From Pithys albifrons albifrons (Eukaryota > Chordata > Aves > Passeriformes > Thamnophilidae): a stretch of 64,000 bases of DNA. Below are positions 32,604-62,689 of this stretch, one piece after another (position 1 is the first letter of the stretch; each line of letters opens with the position of its first letter). A program made the position numbers and the translations under genes. Location of the stretch: NCBI RefSeq assembly GCF_047495875.1, contig NC_092480.1, forward strand, positions 1,426,001 to 1,490,000, read 5' to 3'. The notes beneath the pieces were generated by a model that saw only the letters and a program-made list of their open reading frames with translations, searched no databases and was not told where the DNA came from.

Positions 32604-33817
32604 AGAGGAAACCTACTAAGTGCTTTCTTCCTTCAAACCTTTCCTGCTCTTGGACTGCCTTCTCCCACCCCTGCTCCAGCACCTGGGGGGCACGGCCAGA
32701 GGCAACTCCTGTGCCAAAGTGCCAAGCCCTGGGGCGCAGGGGGCACCTCCCTGACTCACCTGGCCATTACCTCAACCGTGGGCTTGCAGGTGTTGCCTTA
32801 GCAAAGCTGGACTTGCTTATTACTCCAGAGAAGCCACAGCAATATTAGGAAGAAATATCCCACTAAGCTACTGGGTGGAAGGATTTGAGGCATTTTTTTT
32901 CCAGGTAACCTGTTCTGTACATGTGTGGGAAGGTTTGGATGCGTTTTGTTTTTGTACCCCAAACTTGCTCAGACGGGCTGGTGAAATGTAACCTGTGGGA
33001 CGTGCCAGGCCCCCTGGGACGTGCCAGGCCCCCTGGCAGCAGTGGTGTGCAGGGAGGAGGAGGAGGAGTGGCAGTGGTGAGTGTTAGAGTGGCATTTGGG
33101 GAGGGTTTAGTGCTTTGCTTTGCCTTTGAACTGTCCCTGTTGCCTCAGTTAAGCCCAGGGCGCTGCCCAACGGAGCTGTGATCCCATGGGAGGGCAGTGC
33201 CTGGCACAGCAAGGATGGGTGCCCACCTCCAGGCACATGCCACACCAAGGTTGCCTGGTTTGAAGCTGGTGTGAGGGGAGGGCTCCCCTCTCCCCTCAGA
33301 ATTGGGTTTTCAGGGGTGGCTGCAACAGCAGCACCCTCAGATTAAATCCAGTGTTAGACCAGGGCCAGTCAGGGATGTCTCAGGGTTTTTTGGGTTTTTT
33401 TTTGTGCCAGCCCCAGGTAAAACTGATTTATTCCTGTGCTTTGGTGGCACCTCTGGCCCCACAGCCCGGCTGGTGGGGAGATGGGCAAGACTCTGCCTTT
33501 ATCTTGTGCCAGGGGCTGTGCCAGCCTCCCACCCACAGCTCCTGCCTCTCCTCCCAGCGGGATCAGCCCCTGCTGTGCCTCTAAATCACTGTACTCTGAG
33601 CTCTGCTGCCCACAAGCCTTTGCCCCCCAGCCCTGGGCACGGGGCTGGGGCTGCCCCTGGGTGCCAGGGGCACTGTGCCTGTGCCACAGCCCTGCCAGCA
33701 GGGACCTCTCCCTGCCTGCTACACGTGGTGTCCCGAGCAAGAGCTTTGGTTTATATATATTTTTGTTGGACTGTGTGTACATTTTCCAGAAGTTTTTTTT
33801 TTATATATATATGTGAA

Positions 33818-33823
33818 AATAAA
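33818..33823 (+). terminator. MCAM: MCAM polyadenylation signal
   Basis: AATAAA about 1.2 kb after the stop, preceded by a T/TA-rich stretch and followed by gtttggagtttgttcccctgtgg, a typical GT-rich downstream element. Confidence 0.8.
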
Positions 33824-33844
33824 GTACAAATTCAAGGCTGAGTT

Positions 33845-35610
33845 TGGAGTTTGTTCCCCTGTGGGGGGTGGGAAGGGCAGAGGGTCTCCCCCATCATTCC
33901 ATGATGCCACTGAGGTTTTAACATGACACATTTATACCCCTGTAGCTGCTAATAAGTGTCATACACTAGTAATTACCAGTACTAATTATTCTAATAATCC
34001 TGGCTTTAGACTGTAATATGTGACTGTACTACAAGTAGATACTAACAGATAATATTGTCAATAGAACTTAATAGATTCCAACAGTAGAATCTATTGACAG
34101 TAATACAGTTGTATTAATAGTTAATACAGACACTAATAACTGCTCACAGATAAATCAATAACCAGATTCTGATAGAATCTAGACTTTAGAAGAGATAATT
34201 GTAATTAACCCCTATAGATACTAATAAATATTAATGCCTTTTCCCTCAGAGAACTTTAATACTCATATCTTAACTACTTGAGTTCCTAATAAATATCTTA
34301 CTGGTAATAAAACTGACACTCCTTGAGCCATTTTATCCCTGTGCCCCCCCTCATTTGGCCCCAGCTCATAGTAATTAACCCCTTGGAACTCCTGTGTCCT
34401 CATTTAACCCTTTTGTCCTCATTTAACCTCTCAATTATCACAGCCTCAAATGACCTCAAGTAACCCCTCAGTGTCCTCGTTTGTCCCCTTGGATCAATTT
34501 TTGGAGACCACAATGACCTCAAGTCCCCCCCCCCCAGTGTCCTCATTTGACCTCTCAATCAATTATCACACTCAAATGACCTCAAGTAACCCCCCAATGT
34601 CCTCATTTGACCCCTTGGATCAATTTTTGGAGACCACAATGACCTCAAGTCCCCCCCCCCCCCCCCCAGTGTCCTCATTTGACCCCTTGATCAATTATCA
34701 CAGCCTCAAATGACCTCAAGTAACCCCCCAGTGTCCTCATTTGACCCCTTGATCAATTATCACAGCCTCAAATGACCTCAAGTAACCCCCCAGTGTCCTC
34801 ATTTGACCCCAATTACCCTCATTAGACCCCACAGTGACTTCTCTGAGGGGTTTCACTCGACTTCAGCTGCCCCTCCATGTCCTCAACCTCAGTGTGACTT
34901 GTTGGTGGGTTCCCCCTTGACCTCCTGTGACCTCTGTGTCTATCCCAAATTATCTAATTGAATTATCTAATAGGTAATTTTGGATTTATTATGTGTCATT
35001 TGTATGTAACATCCATATATTAATATGGATATAGTCATGTATATTCAGTTCCTGTATGTTCACATATATTAATATATCAATTACATATAATTATATTCTA
35101 ATATTTATTAATAGAAAAGGATATATTATAATAATTCTATTCTAGAATTGTGTGAGATACAATTCTAGAAATGCTATGGAATAATTATAAAAGTCTTTTA
35201 GAGTCCTTAGCAATGTATTAACAGTCTGTGAGAGGCAGAGGAGCCAACAAATTCCCCCTGAGTGGAAGTGCCTGGATCCCAATGGATGCTGCAGAACCCT
35301 TGAGACTCCACAATATTCCTGGGGATTCCCTGGGATTCTGTTCATGGGGGGTAAAAAACCCCCAACCTGTTCATGTCCTTCTCAGGTTTTTACTCATTGA
35401 TCCTCTTAGAATATGTTTTATTAGTAGGAACTGTGTGTGAAACTTTTCTCCTTCTGTTTTTCAGCAGAATTCTCAGAATTTGAATTTAACAGGTAATGGT
35501 AGGAAGTGTTGAAATAGCTACAAACTCAGCCTGCAAAGGGATCCAGGAGACTGAACATCCCAGGCTGGAGCAGGAGAGTCTTTTCCCAGGACTCACAGAA
35601 CCAACACGAC
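33845..35610. other. Convergent MCAM-CBL intergenic gap
   Basis: A/T-rich DNA between the 3' ends of the two tail-to-tail genes. It contains the tandem repeat at 34440-34810 and an A/T-rich stretch at 34950-35210. No coding sequence is seen. Confidence 0.6.
34440..34812. repeat. Tandem repeat with 'gacctcaagt' core
   Basis: About five copies of a compound unit around cctcaaatgacctcaagtaa and gtgtcctcatttgacccctt, with an alternative half-unit atcaatttttggagaccaca and C9-C16 runs at 34528 and 34651. Confidence 0.85.
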
Positions 35611-35638
35611 ACACACCATGTGCTACAACAAAGGAAAT

Positions 35639-35644
35639 TTTATT
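35639..35644 (-). terminator. CBL: Probable distal CBL polyadenylation signal
   Basis: TTTATT on the plus strand is AATAAA on the CBL strand, about 4 kb after the CBL stop. A second AATAAA on that strand is at 38017-38022. The long 3'UTR agrees with the very long CBL 3'UTR of mammals; which site is used is not decidable here. Confidence 0.5.
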
Positions 35645-38600
35645 TAAAAATAAAACTTTGTTTTGTTTTCTTTTTTACTGACACAGGTGAATGAAATCCC
35701 AAACAAAGAAGCTCTTAGTGGGCAGCATACAAGAATGGAAACAATTAATAAATAACATTAGTATAACCTCTAAACATTAACAATGCATCTGCAAACAAAA
35801 TGAGGACTTTAAACCAAGTGAACCTTAAAGCTCAGCTACTCTCTGTAAGAATATTTACCTTCTGTTTTTCCTTATTCTTTACAGATCTGAAAGGATTAAA
35901 TACTGCTATTATAATTTTATATTAATGACACTATTATACTTTTTTTAAAATATTTTGTGAAAAATCTCAACATTTTTTAACACTGATATTTTACAAATTG
36001 GTATTTGTCATTCAAGAGAAAGAACAACAGCAACAACAGCTCCTCCTCCACTGGGAATTTTTCAAAAAAGATTTCTGTGAGGAACTGTAAAAATAACTGT
36101 TCTTATTTTCCACTAATTTTTTAAAATGGCACCTTGGAAAAAGTGCCTTGGGAGTTGCATTTTTTTCTTGCTCAGCTGAAAAAAAAAAATAACCCCAACA
36201 AAAAAACCCAGAACACATTTACAGTAATGACCCTGCCTCAGGATTAGCTACAGTAAAGTCATCAGTCTAGTGCAGGAAGCAACATGCTGTGCTCAGCCTG
36301 GGAGGCTCCCCACTCAGGGCTGGGCAAGGACATGCACAGAGGGGTTCACAGGGAAGGATTTCGGATTCCTGCTCGGCTACAGTGGCACTGGACACAGTAA
36401 GTCACCTGGAAATGCTGCTCAGAACCATCCCTGCCCCTCCCCACAGCCCCACTCACCGCACAAAGGATTTTTCCTGCTTGTTTGTGGGGCAGGGAAAGGG
36501 GAAAACCAGCATTTTTTACAAGCAGAACTCGTGTTTTGTTACAAGCTGAAGGAATCCTGTCCTAAATTCTCCAGCACAGCACCAGTCCAGACATGTCATG
36601 AAACCTCCACAGTTGAAATGCTACAAAAGAGTGTCAGAGTTGAAGTGACAATTGCCCATCTCTCCTGCTCCTCCTTTTCACCCCCTTCAGAGCAGTTTCC
36701 TGCTCAAAGGAATCTTTCCAGCTTGTCCAGCTCTCCTCACTTTCCCCCAGGGATGGGATCCTGGATCCAGCCTGGTGATGCAGCATTCCCTTAAGAAAGG
36801 CACTAGACATTTGGGTTGTTTTTTTAATTTTCCAAGTAGCATCAGGAAGTTAATTTCTTAAGGATGAAGAACAAGGAGGGAAAGAAGAGCAATCAATCCT
36901 GGGCTTACTTTGCTGAAAAAAGAACCCAAGAAAAATCCACTGTACAGTGCCTGGATGGAGCTGGCAGAGCACAGCCATAAGACATGGCCAGGACTCTGCT
37001 GCACTCAGTGGAATTAGCAAATTCCTACGTGTCTAAGGAAGAAAAGCCAAGACTTAAGTTTCCTAAATCAGTTTGAGACACAAACAGTGCACAGAAAGGA
37101 CACATGCAGAAAAATCAGTGATACATGCCACGAAGATTGCTCTCTCTAATCTCTACTACCCAGAACAACACCCAGAGGAACGTCTGTCTCTCTTGGCACA
37201 GAAACCCAAGGACAGGCCTGTGGCAGCTCTGAACTGAACTAACATTGCCCCCAGCCTGCCATGGAAGGACAGGGCATCACTAGTCTGCTCACACACACCG
37301 TGCCAGACAAGAGTTAAGGCTTTGGAGCTGGCTGGACTCGGCTCTGGCACAGCCCTGGCAGTGGCAGGAGTCACATGTGACACTGGGACACACTTGCACC
37401 GAGTTCACACAGCGGGTCAGACACAAAGCGGCTCCAAAGCGAGCGGAGCTGAGCGGCAGCACTGCGGGGAGGGAGGAGAGGGAACCACAGTGCTCCCTCC
37501 ACAAGGGTTTTACCTGGATCTCCAGGACAAACAAGGAACTGCCAGGACTGGCTGCTCAGGCCACCCAGTGTGAGAGGACAGCCAGGGCTGCCTCTTCCTG
37601 CTGCAGCAGCACCAGCACTGACTTCTCCAGGAGGTCCCACAGCCACACTGGCAGAGCAGAGCACACCCACAGCAGGGCTGTGGGCAGAGCAGGAAGAACA
37701 GCTCTTCTTCCTTGAGTGCAAGAGGCACTGACAGCACCCTCCCCAGGGGCAGGGCCTGCTCAGGGCTGTGCCTGAGCCCTCTGCACCCCGGAGCCTGCTG
37801 GCATCAACCTCACTGGCCCCTCTCAGCCCTGGCCCTGAAATAGCACGTGGTGATGGTCTCCAAGTGTTGCAGGAGATCTGCTTACGCTTTCTGAGAATGT
37901 TCTCTCTACTACAGAAAGAAGGGGAGTAAAGAGAGACAGTTCCAACTGCCTGGAACCCACTGCATCAATTCACAAAGCTGTAGGTCTAGAAAGAAACCTC
38001 TACTTCAATAAAACACTTTATTCTTAGTTCCCTTTGCAAACACTTGTTAAATCCTCGCTGCCAACTGCAGCCACTTGGCTGAGATCTGGGCCCAGCCTCT
38101 GGATTCTTCAAAAGGCCAAACTGCATCCAAGGGCCAGAATCACTCCAGCAATATCCCAAGTTGCAGCCCTTTGCCCAGTGACCACTGCTGACCTTCAAGA
38201 GATGCAAATAATGCTGGCCATGCTCCAGAGGCCAAGAGCCTCCGAGTGTGTGCACAGTCTCAGCTGTGATCTGTGTGTGCCTCCTTGAATTAAACCCTCT
38301 CCAAAGGAACCATCCACTCCTCCTGTATGAACAGAGTTAAGTAGCTGAGTAGGCAAGTCAGGTTTTTCCAAAATAACAGCCAAGTTCTGACCTTTAAAGC
38401 CATGTGATCATTTTACAAACACAGAATTTGCCCAGATCTGTTTGAACACAAGGTCTGGCAATACCTTAAAGAGTAATGGGAATGGAAAGAAGAGCCCCCA
38501 TGTCATTTTTTGACAGCCATGCAGGAGAACTGCTGCATTTCTTGTACTGCAAAGCAGGTGAGGTACCAACAAACACATTAGCTGCATCTACCAATTCCAC

Positions 38601-39629
38601 AAAACACCCTGGCACGAAGATGGCTCCTGCAAAAGCTCTCGGAAGGAGATGATGGAATGTGAGTGAAGGCCACTAAGTCTGCAACAGCCACCATGCAATT
38701 AAGATAATTAAAACATCATATCCACCAGGTGCAACATTCCTAGGAAAGAGTATCCAGCGACGGCTGCTTGAGCCCAGCAGGGCCACAATCAAGTTTGGAG
38801 CATTGAAGCACAAAATGCTCAAGGCTAAAAAAAGGAGGAGAAGCAGCAGCCAGTTCTTTGCTCTCACTCAGTGCCTTCCCACCCCTCCAAAACACGCCAA
38901 GCTCCCAGCACGTCCGGCTGCCTGGAATCTGGTGCTGCAAGTGCTGCCGGCACACACAGGAGGGAAACCCCACTCCCAGCACTGCCAAGGTCCAAAGCCC
39001 TGACAGAGGCTGCTCCTGCCCCCTCCAGACAGCAAGGGAGGGCTGGAATCATCAGCAATAACTGCTATTGTTACAGGCAAGAGGGGACACGCCGTGGCAA
39101 ACAGGAAGGAATCCAATGATTCTTCCATGGCCTCCTTATATTCCCAGCAGAAAGAGCCCTCCCAGCTGCTCCACAAAGCCTGAGCCAGACACACAGCAGC
39201 AAACAGCTCCAAACCAGTACCATGAACCACAGGACACACCACACCGACCTCGAGACTTCTGCTTCTCTGAGCATTCACTGAAAATTCACAGCACACAACA
39301 CTCCCCCCCAGCCTCCAGGGCATGGCTCGGGGGTCCCCTGTCACGACACCTTTCTCTAGCAACACCCTGGAAATAAATCTGTTCTCCCAGACAAGAGGTA
39401 GGGGTAAAGGACTCCAAGACACACACTGTATAAAACACCGCTCTGCTCCGTTTCATTCCTCTGCTTTGAAATCTGGAACCACAAAAACCTGATAACTGAT
39501 TCTCTTTAAGAGGCAGGACTGACCTCAGCACGAAGTCTCTAAAGGACCCCCCTTCCCCTTTGGTGCACAGCTGGGCCACAGCTGCCCAGGCAGTTGGTCC
39601 ACAGACGCTGCAGGAGTGCAGGGCGTGTG
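35645..39629 (-). other. CBL: Probable CBL 3'UTR
   Basis: Non-repetitive A/T-moderate sequence following the CBL stop on the minus strand, without conserved reading frames on either strand. Its extent is inferred from the two AATAAA signals at 35639 and 38017. Confidence 0.55.
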
Positions 39630-57090
<17,461 letters not shown>

Positions 57091-57092
57091 AG

Positions 57093-57605
57093 AATCACAG
57101 AATCATAGAATGGATTGGGTTGGAAGAGATCTCTGAGATCATCAAGTCCAACCCTTGATCCAACCCCACTGTGATCATCAGCCCAGGGCACAGAGTGCCC
57201 TGGGCTGGTGATCACAGTGGGGTTGGATCAAGATGTGGTGGATTCTCACTCAGTGCCACATCCATAGAATGGATTGAGTTGGAAAAGACCTCCGAGATCA
57301 TCAAGTCCAACCCTTGGTCCAACTCCAGTCCCTTTACCAGATCATGGCACTCAGTGCCACAGCCAAGCTCAGCTGAAAAACCTCCAGGGATGGGGAATCC
57401 ACCCCCTCTCTGGGCAGCCCATTCCAATCCCTGAGCACTCTCTCTGCAAAGAATTTTTTCTGCTCTCCAACTTCAATTTCCCCTGGCAGAGCTTGAGCCC
57501 ATCGTGCCCCCTTGTCCTATTGCTGAGTGCCTGGGAGAAGAGACCAACCTCCATCTGGCCAGAACTTCTCTTCAGGGAGTTCCAGACAGTGCTGAGGTCA
57601 CCTCT
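57093..57605 (-). mobile_element. CR1 LINE 3' region, reverse orientation, with palindrome
   Basis: Begins on the plus strand with agaatcacagaatcatagaa, the complement of the CR1 terminus. Then comes the palindrome at 57154-57232 (one mismatch), followed by about 370 bp of CR1 body. There is no 46-bp array between palindrome and body in this copy. Confidence 0.9.
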
Positions 57606-57767
57606 GAGCAGAAAAATCTGATCTGGGGGAGGCACCAGCACCAGAAAACCCAGCCAGGGGTGGTCATGGGGGGCAGGTGGAAGTGTCTCCTCCAGCTCTG
57701 CCTCCCAGGGAGGTGTGAGCTGCACCAGCAGCCCTGGGGCAGGAAGGAAGCAGCAGAACCACAGCCG

Positions 57768-57823
57768 AGGAGGAGGAGGAGGAGGAGGAGGAGGAGGAGG
57801 AGGAGGAGGAGGAGGAGGAGGAT
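57768..57823. repeat. (GGA)n simple repeat
   Basis: Eighteen or so uninterrupted GGA triplets in CBL intron 2; polypyrimidine on the CBL coding strand. Confidence 0.95.
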
Positions 57824-58469
57824 GGGGAACCTCAGCCCACAGCCCTGGGGAACTGAAGGAACCCTCTTGCTTCATGCAGGTTTTGGTTCCCCAAATCTCC
57901 AGGGCCTTGCCAGTGTTAAGGTGGCACAGTCTGACAGGCAGGGACTGCCCTGGTGCTGCTCCTGGGCTGGTGCAGAGACAGCTCTCAGTTCTCAAAGAGC
58001 TCTTGGTCTGTGCTGGAACTGCAGGAGTCGCTCAGTAACAGACTTGGCTACTGGATACAGTGGGAAAATATTTGACTTTTTAAGCTTTCACTTGTTACAC
58101 TGGTTGTTGTTTTGTTACCTCTGACAATAATAATCTGACTGCACCGAGGGCTGTGAAATCCCACTCAGCTGCAGCTGCCACTCTGAGCACAAACACGCTG
58201 TGGTTCTTTGAGGCTGGCACAGGTGCTGCCTTCAGCTGTTTGCACACAGCGAGGGGAACCCACTGATGTGGCCTGGGGTCCATCCCTGGGTACCGTTTTC
58301 ACCAGTGCTCGTGTGCCAGGTGTTTGAATTCCCAGCCCCAGGGTTAGTGCTGCCCAAGCTGTGCTTGGCACAACCCCAGGGCAGCTCTTGGGGACAGCAC
58401 TTGGGCTGAGTGCCCTGCTGACTGAAAGTCTGACCAAGTGCCATCACAGTCTGCAAGAAACATGGAACC

Positions 58470-58770
58470 TTGAAGGGAAGTTCTGGCCAGGTGGGGGTTG
58501 GTCTCTTCTCCCAGGCACTCAGCAATAGAACAAGGGGGCACGATGGGCTCAAGCTCTGCCAGGGGAAATTGAAGTTGGAGAGCAGAAAAGAATTCTTTGC
58601 AGAGAGAGTGCTCAGGGATTGGAATGGGCTGCCCAGAGAGGGGGTGGATTCCCCATCCCTGGAGGTCTTTAGGATGTGACTGGATGTGGCACTGAGTGAT
58701 CACAGTGGGGTTGGATCAAGGGTTGGACTGGATGATCTCAGAGGTCTTTTCCAACCCAATCGATTCTGTG
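58470..58770 (+). mobile_element. CR1 LINE 3' end (older variant tail)
   Basis: CR1 body from gggaagttctggccaggtgg to ggattccccatccctggagg, then a tail through ggttggactggatgatctc to aatcgattctgtgattc. It has no palindrome or 46-bp array. It lies directly before a second CR1 copy in the same orientation. Confidence 0.88.
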
Positions 58771-58774
58771 ATTC

Positions 58775-59852
58775 CTGTGGGGAGAGGCTGAGGGAACTGG
58801 GGGTGTTCAGCCTGAAGAGGAGGAGGCTCAGAGGTGACCTCAGCACTGTCTGGAACTCCCTGAAGGGAAGTTCTGGCCAGGTGGGGGTTGGTCTCTTCTC
58901 CCAGGCACTCAGCAATAGGACAAGGGGGCACGATGGGCTCAAGCTCTGCCAGGGGAAATTGAAGTTGGAGAGCAGAAAGAAATTCTTTGCAGAGAGAGTG
59001 CTCAGGGATTGGAATGGGCTGCCCAGAGAGGGGGTGGATTCCCCATCCCTGGAGGTTTTTCAGCTGAGCTTGGCCGTGGCACTGAGTGCCATGATCTGGT
59101 AAAGGGACTGGAGTTGGACCAAGGGTTGGACTTGATGATCTCGGAGGTCTTTTCCAACCCAATCCATTCTATGGATGTGGCACTGAGTGAGAATCCACCA
59201 CGTCTTGATCCAACCCTACTGTGATCATCATGTCTTGATCCAACCATGTCTTGATCCAACCCCACTGTGATCATCATGTCTTGATCCAACCATGTCTTGA
59301 TCCAACCCCACTGTGATCATCATGTCTTGATCCAACCATGTCTTGATCCAACCCCACTGTGATCATCATGTCTTGATCCAACCATGTCTTGATCCAACCC
59401 CACTGTGACCATCATGTCTTGATCCAACCATGTCTTGATCCAACCCCACTGTGATCATCATGTCTTGATCCAACCACGTCTTGATCCAACCCCACTGTGA
59501 TCATCATGTCTTGATCCAACCATGTCTTGATCCAACCCCACTGTGACCATCATGTCTTGATCCAACCATGTCTTGATCCAACCCCACTGTGATCATCATG
59601 TCTTGATCCAACCATGTCTTGATCCAGCCCCACTGTGATCATCATGTCTTGATCCAACCATGTCTTGATCCAACCCCACTGTGATCATCATGTCTTGATC
59701 CAACCATGTCTTGATCCAACCCCACTGTGATCATCAGCCCAGGGCACTCCGTGCCCTGGGCTGATGATCACAGTGGGATTGGATCAAGGGTTGGACTTGA
59801 TGATCTTGGAGGGCTTTTCCAACCCAATCCATTCTATGATTCTGTGATTTAA
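58775..59852 (+). mobile_element. CR1 LINE 3' region with expanded 46-bp array and palindrome
   Basis: Body from gtggggagaggctgagggaa (58776) to gtggcactgagtgagaatcc (59180-59200). About eleven copies of a 46-bp unit built from tgtcttgatccaacc half-units follow (59205-59712), then the palindrome (59713-59785, one mismatch) and the CR1 end ccaacccaatccattctatg (59819-59840). Confidence 0.9.
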
Positions 59853-62688
59853 TTACTGTGCTTATTTCTTATTCTTACACACACCAGACTGTTGAGGTGA
59901 CAGGGTCAGCTTCCACTCGAGGTAAGTACAAGCTCCAGCACTTACAAAAAACAAACCACAACCCCAAAACCACAGGGTTTTTCCTACAACTACTGTACAA
60001 TTTTATATTTTGAAGATTTAAGAGCTAGAAAAAATTGGTTTAAAAAAAAAAAACCAACCCTCCAAACAGCTGTTAACGACTCTCCAGTAAGCAAAATGCA
60101 CCTTTAGAAACCACAAAGGTGTGAGGTTCTCACACCACACACGTTTCTCAGATAACTCTGCACCAGGCAGGAGCAGTTCCACCCAATTTCAGCAGCTGGT
60201 TTGATGTCCCTGAGCTCACAAAGAGAAGAGCTGTGTCCTCAATCACTCCCCCACACCAGCAGGAAGTTTTCTACGTGTCCCTGATGTTCTCACAAACCCC
60301 CAGCTCATGCAGAGGAGCAGTGAGTGGAAATGCTTGAGGTGATGCCTCTTGTAACTCTCTGAGGCAGTTTCAGTGCCCTCCACGCTCAGTAATCAGATTT
60401 AAAAATAGAAACAGCGGAACTACTTTCAACAAAACTTGCAACACAGGAAGTGAATGAAATTCCACTTAACTGTTACTGGCTCAGCATGAGGCACTTCACA
60501 GAGTTCTGCTCTGTGGCAGTCACGGGATTTCACATCAAATTCACTCCTGGCACTACAGAATTTTAGACCATCAGGTAAAGCACTGAAAGGAATTACTACA
60601 AAATACTACAAAAATGTACATTTCCTTACACTCCCCTGAATCCTGACATTTTCCAGCCAACACTTATATTTAAACACCTTGAGATCTGTGAGCAGAGCTT
60701 GGCAGGGAGTTCAAAGTGTCACACCACAAACCACCCCAAAACTTTGGCAAACTCGTGTCCTTGTGCAAAGGGCTGTGACTGATGTGAAGGGGAAAGGACA
60801 ACAGGCCCCTGTGCTGACCACAGGGACCAACCTACTGACCTCTAAAGGATCTGGAGTTGTTATTCCAGGCACAAATGCTCGTGTTGTGTTTTTAACAAGC
60901 CACATCTCTTTCATGTTAAGAAGTTAAAAAATCTACTTTTAAAATTTAAATATTATAGAAAATTCTTTAAAGGGAAGAACACATTTAATATGGTCTTTAA
61001 TAGAGGGTTGACAAGACAAAGGATAAACCTCTCACTTAAGTAAGAGATTAATTATTTTACCAGATTCAAGAGACTGCACAGCAAACCCACAGCTCAGGAC
61101 ACTTCTCATTATATTTATATTTAGGTTCTCTGGAATCAAAATTTATATTTCAGGAGCTCTTTGCTGTAGTTAAAGAGAAAAACAGAGCACAAAATCCCTG
61201 AACTCCACATTTCATGTTTAATCTTCAGCCACTTCAAACCCACCCTGGGTATCAAGAGAAAATGTCCTTAAACTGATGGAGGGCAGGCTCAGATTAGATA
61301 TTAATGAACTTAAATCCCAAAACACAAATCCAAACTGTGGCATCCCAGCCCTTAACACACAAGCCAAACACCCAAGAGACACGACTCAGTTGCCAAGGAG
61401 CAGCAACACATTTTTGCCAACATCAAAAAAAAATCTATCCACGTTTCAAATGATAATTACTACAAACCAACAAATGTGTTTGCAATTCCACCCACAACAG
61501 CAAGTCCAGAGTTGGTCTTACATAAAACTCTACAACTTTGTAGGCTCTGAGAGCAAAGAATATAAACCTCACTTCCTTATTATGCAAAAATCTGAACGTT
61601 TACATTTGCCCATAAATTGATTTTCAAGACTAGACTGAAAGAAAACTGTAATAAGCTTAAGCCAATTATGCTCAGTGTTACTTAAGTTCCAAAACTACCA
61701 CCTAAACTGCAATTTAAAGCCAAATTAAAAAGAAATAATTCACATTCCCCTCTCCAACAACATTTACATGATAATGAATTTCTTCTTGGGTAATAAGCAG
61801 TTCGTTAGTGCTCATATGCTGGAGCCTGGCAAGGAAACCTTTCTTGTGGGCAGCTCTGGAGCCTGTTCTTTTCTTTAAGATGTTCTAATTTAAATGCAGA
61901 TGTAGATCTCACACTAGTGGGGTTTGTTGGGGAAAAAAAAAGTCTTGCTGTATTGGAAGGAAGTGACAGAGGGAGGACTCGCAGGCACCATTTGAGCTCC
62001 AGGTTTCATCCCATCTCTTTTCCCCTGGGCAGGAATGTGGGCACAGCCCTAAAATATGAGATTAGAGCCCCAACCCCCTGCCCCTGAGAGATTTTCTGCC
62101 TCATGTTTTAGCACAAGTGTTCTCCAACTTTTTCCTCTTTAAATTCCAACCTTTTTTTCCCCATTCTTCATTCACTTCCTTCCCCTTCAGAGATATGTTT
62201 GGTCATTTCCAGTAGACATCAAACACTGGGAGCTTTTTCCTGTGTAAATTAATAAGCCTTGGGAGCTGGAGGAGAAAAATTAAATCCTGCTGAGCCAGCA
62301 CCCCATAGGGCAGTTTGCTGAGGAACAACAGTCAAACATGGACCAGCTTCCCAAAGCTTTTTTCCCCTCCATGTTATATGGAAAGGGATTATGACATTCC
62401 CTGCCTAATTCCTGCCTAATTGTTTTGTTAACTGGGTTTGCTACCACCTTGTTTCCCACGGCTGAGCTACAAAAATACCTTGTGCTATTCCTTAAACATC
62501 CAGTTCACATCCTGAGGAATTATTTCTCCCCAGCCTTTCCCCCTCCAGCTTCCATAGCTGTGTCCCAGTATGGAAACATTTGCATGGTGTGATTTTATGG
62601 AGAAAATAAACTGCCTGAATTCTCCCTCCTAACAAACTGTTGCAACATAATTAGTAAATTTGATTCTTTGATGAAAAATGGACTCTTC
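59853..62688 (-). other. CBL intron 2, nothing recognised
   Basis: Unique A/T-richer intronic sequence without exons, RNA genes or recognisable repeats. Confidence 0.5.
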
Positions 62689-62689
62689 A

